Shown here piece by piece: positions 1-7,044 of a stretch of DNA of 15,947 nt; position 1 is the first letter of the stretch, and each line of letters opens with the position of its first letter. Both the position numbers and the translations under genes were made by a program. The stretch covers positions 1 to 15,947 of the forward strand of contig JAEDHX010000048.1 in assembly GCA_016296785.1 (NCBI GenBank). The letters are read 5' to 3'. This stretch comes from Coprococcus sp. (lineage in GTDB: Bacteria; Bacillota; Clostridia; Lachnospirales; Lachnospiraceae). The notes beneath the pieces are model-generated. The model ran no database searches and was not told the origin of the DNA. It was given only the letters and a program-made list of their open reading frames with translations.

Positions 1-972
1 CCAAGAAGTGCAGGTAAGACATATGAAGAGGCTGTTGGTGACAGATGGAAGATGGATACACCAATGCCGGAAGCTGTAAAGAAGCTTGTAGTTTATAATG
101 TAAATGAGGTTGAGAAGGTTGCTTCTACAGTAGATTTTGTATTCTCAGCTGTAGACATGACAAAGGAAGAGATAAAGGCTATTGAAGAGGCATATGCTAA
201 GACAGAAACACCTGTAGTATCAAACAATTCTGCTCACAGATGGACACCTGATGTGCCTATGATGGTTCCTGAAATAAATGCAAGTCATGCGGAGGTTATT
301 GAGTTCCAGAAGAAGAGACTTGGTACAACAAGAGGTTTTGTAGCAGTAAAGCCAAACTGTTCAATTCAGTCATATGCGCCGGTTCTTACTGCATGGATGG
401 AGTTTGAACCATACGAGGTTATTGTCAGCACATATCAGGCAATTTCAGGTGCCGGCAAGACATTTAAGGATTGGCCTGAAATGGTTGGTAACATTATTCC
501 ATATATTGGCGGAGAAGAAGAGAAATCTGAGAAGGAGCCACTTCGTATCTGGGGTAAGATTGAAGACGGAGTTATTGTTCCAGCAGAGGGAATTACAATT
601 ACAAGCCAGTGTATCAGAGTTCCTGTTCTTAACGGACATACAGCTACTGTATTTGTTAAGTTTAGAAAGAATCCTACTAAGGAGCAGCTTATTGAAGCAA
701 TGACTAAGTTTTCAGGTGCTCCTCAGGAGCTTAATCTTCCTAGTGCACCAAAGCAGTTTATTCAGTATCTTGAGGATGATAATCGTCCACAGGTTAACCT
801 TGATGTTAACTATGAGAATGGAATGGGTATAAGTGTTGGCCGTCTTCGCGAGGATTCAGTATATGACTGGAAGTTTGTTGGACTTTCACACAATACTGTA
901 AGAGGTGCAGCAGGCGGAGCAGTACTTTGCGCAGAGCTTCTTAAAGCTAAAGGATATATTACATCTAAATAA
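1..972 (+). CDS. asd: Aspartate-semialdehyde dehydrogenase, 5'-truncated by the window edge
   Basis: This enzyme reduces aspartyl-4-phosphate to aspartate semialdehyde with NADPH. The step is shared by lysine/diaminopimelate, threonine and methionine synthesis. The reading frame is open from base 1, and the visible 323 codons start inside the N-terminal domain (an RSAG segment near the start). Roughly 35-40 residues, including the N-terminal NADP-binding glycine motif, lie upstream of the window, so the internal Met at 52 is not the start. The active-site cysteine is in the NCSIQ segment (fragment residue 120). A conserved GHTATV histidine is at fragment residue 213, and a GAAGGAV segment lies near the C-terminus. 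The pattern fits the archaeal/fungal-type branch of the family rather than the E. coli type. A strong terminator follows, so the gene ends its own transcription unit. The family call is very secure; the subfamily is less so. Confidence 0.95.
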   Translation, partial: PRSAGKTYEEAVGDRWKMDTPMPEAVKKLVVYNVNEVEKVASTVDFVFSAVDMTKEEIKAIEEAYAKTETPVVSNNSAHRWTPDVPMMVPEINASHAEVIEFQKKRLGTTRGFVAVKPNCSIQSYAPVLTAWMEFEPYEVIVSTYQAISGAGKTFKDWPEMVGNIIPYIGGEEEKSEKEPLRIWGKIEDGVIVPAEGITITSQCIRVPVLNGHTATVFVKFRKNPTKEQLIEAMTKFSGAPQELNLPSAPKQFIQYLEDDNRPQVNLDVNYENGMGISVGRLREDSVYDWKFVGLSHNTVRGAAGGAVLCAELLKAKGYITSK

Positions 973-991
973 TTAAATAGTATTGTATTCT

Positions 992-1033
992 ATCAGGATT
1001 TTTGCAAATAATGTAAAAATCCTGATTTTTTTT
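992..1033 (+). terminator. Rho-independent terminator after asd
   Basis: A perfect 12-bp stem (992-1003 with 1015-1026) encloses an 11-nt loop and is followed by seven T residues (1027-1033). It starts 20 bases after the asd stop codon and separates asd from the next operon. Confidence 0.92.
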
Positions 1034-1084
1034 GCTTAAAGGTGTAAATAATAGAAATGTTAAGTATATTTTGAACAATTTTTG

Positions 1085-1113
1085 TTGTAAGGAACAAATG
1101 ATTGTGATAAAAT
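1085..1113 (+). promoter_or_regulatory. Sigma-A-type promoter for the six-gene operon, with a dyad over the -35
   Basis: The -35 candidate is TTGTAA (1085-1090). After a 17-bp spacer comes TAAAAT (1108-1113), preceded by a TGn extended -10 (1105-1107). Transcription would begin near 1120 and give a leader of about 34 nt before the first ATG at 1154. Two overlapping dyads cover the -35: AACAA-3-TTGTT (1074-1086) and TTTGTT-6-AACAAA (1081-1098). They could be an operator, but this is unproven. Confidence 0.65.
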
Positions 1114-1153
1114 ATTCATCAAATGTGAATTGATTATCGGAGGGATATAGATT

Positions 1154-1720
1154 ATGAAGAAACTTATATTGGTTACATCACCACCTGCCTGTGGAAAAAC
1201 ATTTATTTCAAAGCAGGTTGCAAAGGCACTCAAGAATTGTGTATATCTTGACAAGGATACACTTATTGTTCTTTCAAAACAGATTTTTGTAGTTGCAGGA
1301 GAGGAGTATAATCGATCATCAGATTTCTTCCAGAAGGAGATTAGAGACTATGAGTATTATTGTGTTCTTGATTTAGCATTTGAGGCTCTTGAGTATAATG
1401 ATACAGTTCTTATTAATGCACCATTCACTGATGAGATAAGAGATGATGAGTATCTTGACGGTTTACGTGCAAAGCTTGCAGAGAAGGACGCAGAATTATT
1501 TGTTATATGGGTTAATACAAGAAAGGATGTATGTCATGAGAGAATGATTAAGAGAGCATCTGACAGAGATACCTGGAAGCTTGAGCATTGGGATGAATAC
1601 ATCAATAGCCAGAACTTTAATCCACCAACAAATATTAAGGAATTATTTATATTTGAGAATTCTTCAGAAGATGAATATAAAGATTCTATTGAGAAGGTAG
1701 TTAAAGCGGTAAGAAGTTAG
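1154..1720 (+). CDS. Small P-loop NTPase, kinase-like (AAA family ATPase)
   Basis: The product has 188 residues. The N-terminus is beta-strand MKKLILVT followed by a P-loop, SPPACGKT (residues 9-16). This is a Walker A variant with Ser in place of the usual first Gly. The C-terminal half has a strand ending in WVNT, followed by Arg-rich segments such as HERMIKRASDRD that resemble the LID arginines of small nucleotide, shikimate or chloramphenicol-phosphotransferase-like kinases. No membrane segment or second domain is visible. Start choice: GGAGGG at 1139-1144 lies 9 nt before the ATG. It is the first gene of a tightly spaced operon, and the next gene starts 35 nt downstream. The substrate cannot be told from the sequence; a kinase of a small molecule is the likeliest role, and a zeta-toxin-like kinase cannot be excluded. 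No antitoxin gene is adjacent. Confidence 0.75.
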   Translation: MKKLILVTSPPACGKTFISKQVAKALKNCVYLDKDTLIVLSKQIFVVAGEEYNRSSDFFQKEIRDYEYYCVLDLAFEALEYNDTVLINAPFTDEIRDDEYLDGLRAKLAEKDAELFVIWVNTRKDVCHERMIKRASDRDTWKLEHWDEYINSQNFNPPTNIKELFIFENSSEDEYKDSIEKVVKAVRS

Positions 1721-1755
1721 TGAAAATAAAATATTTGGACAGGAGTAGATAAAAT

Positions 1756-2988
1756 ATGGCAACAATCAGAAGTTTTAGAGCTTACAGACCAAGACCAGAT
1801 GTTGCAGGCAGAGTTGCTGCCTTGCCATACGATGTATATAACCGTCAGGAGGCCGAGATAGAGGTGAAAAGAGAACCACTTTCTTTCTTAAAAGTGGACA
1901 GGGCAGAGACCTCATTTGGACCTGAAGTTGATACATATGCTCCATGTGTATATGATAAGGCTGGTGAGCTGCTTACACAGATGATAGATGATGGAACATA
2001 TATCAATGAGCAGAAGCCAGTCTATTATATTTATGAGCTTATTATGGATGGCAGACATCAGACGGGTCTTGTTGCTTGTGCTTCAATTGATGATTATATT
2101 AATGGCGTTATTAAGAAACATGAGAATACAAGAGAGGATAAAGAAATCGACAGAATTAAGCATGTTGAGGCTTGTGGTGCCCAGACAGGACCAATATTCC
2201 TTGCATACAGAGCTGTTGATGTTATAAATGAAATAGTTGACAGAGTAAAGCAGAACGAGAAGCTATACGGGTTTACATCACCTGATGGAATTACTCATAA
2301 TGTTTGGATAATTGATGATGATAATGATATTGATACAATTAGAGCAGCATTTGAAGACATTAATGAGATTTATATAGCTGATGGTCATCATAGATCAGCA
2401 TCTGCAGTTAAGGCAGGTCTTAATAAGAGAGCGGCTAATCCGGGATATAATGGAGATGAAGAGTTCAACTTCTTCTTATCTGTGTTATTCCCTGATGAAC
2501 AGCTTATGATTATGCCATATAACAGAGTTGTAAAGGACTTAAATGGTCATTCTAAGGATGAGTTTATGGCTCTCGTTGGAGAAAAATTTGATATTACTAA
2601 GAGTGATGAACCGGTGTCGCCTGATAATAAGGGTGAGGTTGGAATGTATATGGATGGTGCATGGTACAAGCTTAAGGTTAAAGATGGCATATGCCCATCT
2701 GATGTGGTAGGATGTCTTGATGTATCAGTACTTCAGGATAATGTGCTTTCACCAATACTTGGCATAGGAGACCCAAGAACTGATAAACGCATCTCATTTG
2801 TTGGTGGAATCAGGGGCCTTGCTGAGCTTGAGAGATTGGTAGATGGTGGAATGGCTGTTGCATTTTCAATGTATGCAACTTCAATAAAGGAGTTATTTGA
2901 CATTGCAGACGCCGGTAAGCTTATGCCGCCAAAATCAACTTGGTTCGAGCCAAAGCTTAGAAGCGGAATATTTATACACAAGATATAA
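1756..2988 (+). CDS. DUF1015 family protein
   Basis: This is a 410-residue protein of the DUF1015 (COG4198) family. Recognisable features are the N-terminal IRSFRAYRP...ALPYDVYNR segment, the SFLKVDRAE segment, and the strongly conserved YIADGHHRSAS motif (D209, H211, H212, R213). The motif looks like a metal- or phosphate-binding active site, but the biochemical role of the family is not established in what I know. The length is normal for the family. I recall members lying near serine-biosynthesis genes in related bacteria; none is visible here. It is probably cytoplasmic, with no signal peptide or membrane segment. Start choice: AGGAG (1741-1745) is 10 nt before the ATG. The next gene begins 16 nt after its stop, which supports co-transcription. 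Family confidence is high; function is unknown. Confidence 0.9.
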   Translation: MATIRSFRAYRPRPDVAGRVAALPYDVYNRQEAEIEVKREPLSFLKVDRAETSFGPEVDTYAPCVYDKAGELLTQMIDDGTYINEQKPVYYIYELIMDGRHQTGLVACASIDDYINGVIKKHENTREDKEIDRIKHVEACGAQTGPIFLAYRAVDVINEIVDRVKQNEKLYGFTSPDGITHNVWIIDDDNDIDTIRAAFEDINEIYIADGHHRSASAVKAGLNKRAANPGYNGDEEFNFFLSVLFPDEQLMIMPYNRVVKDLNGHSKDEFMALVGEKFDITKSDEPVSPDNKGEVGMYMDGAWYKLKVKDGICPSDVVGCLDVSVLQDNVLSPILGIGDPRTDKRISFVGGIRGLAELERLVDGGMAVAFSMYATSIKELFDIADAGKLMPPKSTWFEPKLRSGIFIHKI

Positions 2989-3004
2989 CACTAGGAGAAG
3001 ATTT

Positions 3005-4909
3005 ATGAATTTATTTGTACTTAGGCAGGAAGAAATAACAGCAATATTAAATGCAGAACATAGTAATCCTCATCATATTCTTGGCATGCATGAATGCTTA
3101 GATGATTTATTTGTAAATGCATTTATTCCGGGAGTTTGTTCTGTATCAGTTGTTGATGAACTAACTAAAAAGGAATATGAGATGGAGAGAATTGCAAATG
3201 AGGGATTTTATTCTGTAAAGATATCTAATGTAAAGCCATTTTCATATAAGCTGAAAACTCTTAAAAAGGTCTGGGATGAGGCTGGTAATGAAGCTGAGCT
3301 TTCAAATATCATATATGATCCATATTCATTCTCATATAGCCCTGATTTGAATAAGGTCATGGACGTAATAAATGGAAATGATGATATTTTGTCAGGCTTT
3401 AAGGTAAAGGATTTATTTGGCGCGAGATATACTAAGGTTGATGGTGTGTCAGGAATTGCATTTTGCATGAATATGCCTGGAGCCGTAAGAGTTAGTGTTG
3501 TTGGTGATTTCAATGGCTGGGATAGCAGAGTAAACCAGATGCGCAGAATTGATTATACTGATTTGTTTGAATTATTTATCCCGGGTGATTTGTCGGATAC
3601 AAGATATAAGTTTGAAGCACGTTATAATAATGGAAGAATTGATATCTTCTCAGATCCATATGCAATAGCATATGAGATGATGCCTGGTAATGCTTCAGTT
3701 CTTACTAAGCTTACTTATGAATGGTCTGACGATGAGTATATGGCACACAGAAAGCTGCTTGATATTAATTCAATTCCTGTTAATATGTATGAGGTTCACA
3801 TGGCAACATGCTCCTTAGTTGAGGATTTATCCTATAAGTCATTTGGCAAGAAGCTTGCTTCATACATGAAGAGTATGAATTATAACTATGTATCATTTAT
3901 GCCTTTGATGGAATATGGCATTAATGACAATTGGGGCTATGAAACAAAGGGGATTTTTGCACCTACATCACGCTTTGGAAAGCCTGCTGATTTTATGGCA
4001 ATGGTTGATATTCTTCACAATAATGGAATAGGCGTAATAATGGATATGGTTCCTGTTATGGATATTGATTGTATGATCTATTGGATTGACACATACCATC
4101 TTGATGGAATCAGACTTGATAATGATGAGCTTGTAAACAAGTTTTATGCTGTAACCGGCGACAAATATAAGAATATTATGGTGGGTTGTAAATGGAATAC
4201 ATCAATTGTAGCTAAGCTTACTGATTTTCTTAGTACAGCTCCATCAGCTAGAGGCGGTTTTTCACTTAATGCTGCATCAGAATTTGAACAGGCACTTTCT
4301 AAGTCAGAAATTATAGCATTAAGCCATGATGAAGTAGCATATGGCAAAGGAAGCTTCATTGAGAAGATGCCGGGTGGATACGAGGATAAATATTCAGATC
4401 TTAGAGTATTTTATGGCCTAAATATGGTTGCACCGGGGCACAAGCTGATGTTTATGGGCCAGGAAATTGGTGTGTTTGGTGGGTTTAATGGAGTAACCAA
4501 ATTAGACTTTACCATGCTTGATTTCGATGCTAATAAATATATTCAAAAGTATGTTAAGGATTTAAATAAGCTATATATGACAGAGCCTGTATTATTCATG
4601 AATAAGGCTGATAATGCAATAAAGCTTACAGATTGTGAAGAAGATCATTTAACTGTTATAGAAAGAGAAAATGGCAAGAATAATGAGAAGCTTTATATTG
4701 TATGTAACTTTGGACTTAAGGATGTAAAGAACTGCAGAATTAAGGTTAGCGGGAATGGCAAATATAAAGAGCTTATTTCAAGCGATAACGTAAAATATGG
4801 TGGCTGTGGCAATAATAATAAGACAATAAAGACTGCCGCAAATGGGGAGCTTATTGTGAATGCACCTGCACTTTCAATAGCTATATTTAAACTAACTGAT
4901 AAAAAGTAA
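3005..4909 (+). CDS. Degenerate 1,4-alpha-glucan branching enzyme homologue (GH13/CBM48), probably non-catalytic
   Basis: The product is 634 residues, about 90 shorter than a typical GlgB. Domains in order are an N-terminal branching-enzyme module (HHILGMHE at residues 23-30), a CBM48 sandwich (VRVSVVGDFNGW, 161-172), a (beta/alpha)8 GH13 domain beginning near YEVHMA (262), and a C-terminal beta domain (about 540-634). Intact family marks include NWGYE...FAPTSRFG, LDGIRLD with the nucleophile-equivalent D372, LSHDEV with D442, and KLMFMGQE. Region I reads DMVPVMD (from 347) and lacks the usual His. The roughly 55 residues normally following region I are reduced to a few. The AEES segment carrying the general acid Glu is absent, with IMVGCKW (392 on) lying where it should be. 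Both losses are in frame. The ATG at 3005 has AGGAG at 2993-2997; an upstream in-frame start at 2897 would overlap DUF1015 and is unlikely. It may bind glycogen or scaffold other enzymes. Confidence 0.85.
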   Translation: MNLFVLRQEEITAILNAEHSNPHHILGMHECLDDLFVNAFIPGVCSVSVVDELTKKEYEMERIANEGFYSVKISNVKPFSYKLKTLKKVWDEAGNEAELSNIIYDPYSFSYSPDLNKVMDVINGNDDILSGFKVKDLFGARYTKVDGVSGIAFCMNMPGAVRVSVVGDFNGWDSRVNQMRRIDYTDLFELFIPGDLSDTRYKFEARYNNGRIDIFSDPYAIAYEMMPGNASVLTKLTYEWSDDEYMAHRKLLDINSIPVNMYEVHMATCSLVEDLSYKSFGKKLASYMKSMNYNYVSFMPLMEYGINDNWGYETKGIFAPTSRFGKPADFMAMVDILHNNGIGVIMDMVPVMDIDCMIYWIDTYHLDGIRLDNDELVNKFYAVTGDKYKNIMVGCKWNTSIVAKLTDFLSTAPSARGGFSLNAASEFEQALSKSEIIALSHDEVAYGKGSFIEKMPGGYEDKYSDLRVFYGLNMVAPGHKLMFMGQEIGVFGGFNGVTKLDFTMLDFDANKYIQKYVKDLNKLYMTEPVLFMNKADNAIKLTDCEEDHLTVIERENGKNNEKLYIVCNFGLKDVKNCRIKVSGNGKYKELISSDNVKYGGCGNNNKTIKTAANGELIVNAPALSIAIFKLTDKK

Positions 4910-4939
4910 GTGCATGGAAGAAGAATATATGGAGGTAAC

Positions 4940-5827
4940 ATGGATATTTTTACTATAGGAGCAAAGCTCGCAGAAGAAAATATTGAGGATGCCGGTGAGA
5001 AGTTTGGATTGATTAAGCAGTATGCTACAAATCTTTTGAATTGGTTTATGTCAAAGCTAGGTAGCATTGCGATTGCAGTTATCTTTCTTGTTGTATGCTT
5101 TAAGCTGATTAAGGTATTGATTAAGTTTTTGAAGAAGACCTTTGAGAAGACAAATCTTGATGCAAGTGTTGCAGGATTCTTCCTATCAGCTATAAGAATA
5201 TTGCTTAATTTCCTTGTGATATTAACTGCTGCATCAATAGTAGGCTTCCAGATAACATCATTTATCACATTACTTGGTACTGCAGGAGTTACTATTGGTC
5301 TTGCACTTCAGGGCAGCTTGTCTAATCTTGCAGGCGGTGTGCTTATTTTAGTATTAAAGCCATTTAGAGTAGGCGATTACATTATTGAGAATAATACAAA
5401 GTGTGAAGGTACTGTAGTTTCTATTGATATTTTCTATACAAAGCTTATTACTGTTGATAATAAGTCAATTGTTATTCCTAACGGTAGCATATCTAATACA
5501 TCTCTTGTAAATGTAACTGAACATGAAAAAAGAAGAATTGATATTGAATTTAACGTAGGATATGAAGAAAATCTTGATAAGGTTAAGGAGGTAGTAACCT
5601 CAGCTGTAAGTAAGGTTGATGGCTATAGAGCAAATGAGCCTATCGATTTATTCATTGATAAGTTTGGCGAAAGTGGCTTGGTGATGAATGTCAGATTCTT
5701 TGCAGATAGTGAGAAATATTGGCCTGCTAAGTGGGAGGCTATGTGGAATATTAAAAAGGCATTTGATGAAAATGATATTGTCATACCGTATAACATATTG
5801 GATGTCAATATTGATTCAGATAAATAA
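4940..5827 (+). CDS. Small-conductance mechanosensitive channel, MscS family
   Basis: This is a 295-residue membrane channel that opens under membrane tension to release solutes on hypo-osmotic shock. It has three predicted transmembrane helices at about 40-62, 78-102 and 106-140. The third is the Gly/Ala-rich pore helix (GTAGVTIGLALQGSLSNLAGG) leading to LVLKPFRVGDYI, the classical MscS signature. The cytoplasmic beta domain (EGTVVSIDIFYTKL, VIPNGSISN) and the alpha/beta vestibule domain follow. The size is close to that of E. coli MscS. Start choice: the ATG at 4940 is preceded by GGAGGT at 4931-4936, which is rather close at 3 nt. An in-frame GTG at 4910 abuts the previous stop codon but has no Shine-Dalgarno sequence. 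It lies 30 nt after the branching-enzyme homologue and 25 nt before the COG0523 gene, in the same operon. Confidence 0.92.
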   Translation: MDIFTIGAKLAEENIEDAGEKFGLIKQYATNLLNWFMSKLGSIAIAVIFLVVCFKLIKVLIKFLKKTFEKTNLDASVAGFFLSAIRILLNFLVILTAASIVGFQITSFITLLGTAGVTIGLALQGSLSNLAGGVLILVLKPFRVGDYIIENNTKCEGTVVSIDIFYTKLITVDNKSIVIPNGSISNTSLVNVTEHEKRRIDIEFNVGYEENLDKVKEVVTSAVSKVDGYRANEPIDLFIDKFGESGLVMNVRFFADSEKYWPAKWEAMWNIKKAFDENDIVIPYNILDVNIDSDK

Positions 5828-5852
5828 TTATAATGATTAGGAGTGACTATTT

Positions 5853-7022
5853 ATGACAAAAATTGATATTATTTCCGGATTCTTAGGAGCAGGGAAGACA
5901 ACACTTATTAAAAAGCTTATTAGTGAAGCATTTGAAGGTGAAAAGCTTATGCTCATCGAAAATGAATTTGGAGAAATAGGTATTGATGGAGGCTTTCTTA
6001 AGGATGCCGGAATTGAAATAACCGAGATGAATTCCGGTTGTATATGCTGTTCATTGGTAGGTGATTTTGGTACAGCCTTAAAAAAAGCAATTTCAGATTA
6101 TTCACCTGATAGAATAATTATTGAGCCTTCAGGGGTTGGAAAGCTGTCAGATGTTATCAAGGCTGTAAAGGATGTGGCAAAGGAAACTGATGTTGAGCTT
6201 GATAGCTATACAACAGTAGCAGATGTATCAAAATGTAAGATATATATGAAGAATTTTGGTGAATTCTTTAATAACCAGATAGAAAATGCCAATGCTATTG
6301 TATTAAGCAGAACTCAGGTGGCGTCCGAGGACAAGATAGAGAAAGCAGTTGCAATGATTCGTGAGCATAATGAGCATGCAACTATTGTAACTACACCTTG
6401 GGATGATTTGAGCGGCGAGGCTATTCGTGAAGCAATGCAAAATCATAAGACTCTTGAAGAGACTATGATGGAAGAGCATGAGCATCACCATAAGCATGAG
6501 CACGAACATCACCACGAGCATCATCATGAGCATGGTGAAGACTGTACATGTGGCTGTCACGACCATGAGCATGAGCACGAACATCACCACGAGCATCATC
6601 ATGAGCATGACGAAGAATGCACATGTGGCTGTCATGACCATGAGCATGAGCACGAACATCACCACGAGCATCACCACGAGCATGGCGAGGAATGCACATG
6701 TGGCTGTCATGACCACGACCACGAGCATCATCACCACCATCATGCAGACGATATATTCACAAGCTGGGGTATAGAGACTCCGCATAAATATAATGCAGAC
6801 AAGCTAAAGGAGACACTTGATGAGCTTGCACATTCTGAGGAATATGGAATTATTCTTCGTGCAAAGGGGATTGTTCCAAGTGATGCTGGTGAATGGCTGT
6901 ATTTTGATCTTGTACCGGGTGAGTATGAAGTCAGAACAGGCAAGCCTGACATTACAGGAAAGCTATGCGTAATAGGAAGTAAGCTTGATGAAAGTAAGCT
7001 GGCAGGCTTATTTGAGGTATAA
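5853..7022 (+). CDS. COG0523 (CobW-like) GTPase metallochaperone with His/Cys-rich insert
   Basis: This is a 389-residue G3E-family P-loop GTPase. Walker A is GFLGAGKTT (9-17). The family's metal-binding CxCC motif is GCICC (C63, C65, C66). The IIEPSG segment is the Walker B/switch equivalent. The usual NKxD guanine-specificity motif is replaced by SRTQ (152-155). Residues 208-297 are an insert almost entirely of His, Glu and Asp, with three CTCGCH clusters 25 residues apart (first Cys at 231). The CobW C-terminal domain follows from about residue 305 (EYGIILRAKGIV...). COG0523 proteins deliver metals, often zinc, to client enzymes using GTP hydrolysis; the specific metal and client here are not visible. 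AGGAG at 5839-5843 sets the ATG. It lies 22 nt upstream of a second COG0523-like gene, suggesting a two-protein module. Confidence 0.92.
   Translation: MTKIDIISGFLGAGKTTLIKKLISEAFEGEKLMLIENEFGEIGIDGGFLKDAGIEITEMNSGCICCSLVGDFGTALKKAISDYSPDRIIIEPSGVGKLSDVIKAVKDVAKETDVELDSYTTVADVSKCKIYMKNFGEFFNNQIENANAIVLSRTQVASEDKIEKAVAMIREHNEHATIVTTPWDDLSGEAIREAMQNHKTLEETMMEEHEHHHKHEHEHHHEHHHEHGEDCTCGCHDHEHEHEHHHEHHHEHDEECTCGCHDHEHEHEHHHEHHHEHGEECTCGCHDHDHEHHHHHHADDIFTSWGIETPHKYNADKLKETLDELAHSEEYGIILRAKGIVPSDAGEWLYFDLVPGEYEVRTGKPDITGKLCVIGSKLDESKLAGLFEV
6495..6716 (+). repeat. Tandem 75-bp coding repeats (about 3 copies) encoding His/Cys metal ligands
   Basis: Units of 75 bp (25 codons) repeat in frame inside the COG0523 gene. 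Equivalent GAA/GAG codons start at 6537, 6612 and 6687, exactly 75 apart. Each unit encodes a CTCGCH cluster followed by runs of EH, HH and EHE. Copies are near-identical in DNA as well as protein, with only a few third-position changes, which points to recent tandem duplication. The outer parts are partial copies, and a further plain His-rich run extends to 6743. Confidence 0.92.
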
Positions 7023-7044
7023 TAGATAATAGAGGTGAAAGAAT

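Noticed and set aside
374..703. 109-codon alternate-frame ORF inside asd
   Set aside because: Overlaps the strongly conserved asd frame entirely, with no start signal or family similarity.
4693..5268. 191-codon antisense ORF across the branching-enzyme homologue and MscS genes
   Set aside because: Spans two well-supported + strand genes and their junction, has no recognisable domain, and its codon use follows the complement of those genes.
6495..6716. CRISPR-like reading of the regularly spaced 75-bp units
   Set aside because: The whole unit is conserved with no variable spacers, it is in frame inside a GTPase gene, and it encodes metal-binding residues.
6303..6785. Antisense and alternative-frame ORFs rich in Met/Val or Thr/Ser over the His-rich repeats
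   Set aside because: They are open only because the 75-bp repeat lacks stop codons in several frames; the COG0523 frame explains the region.
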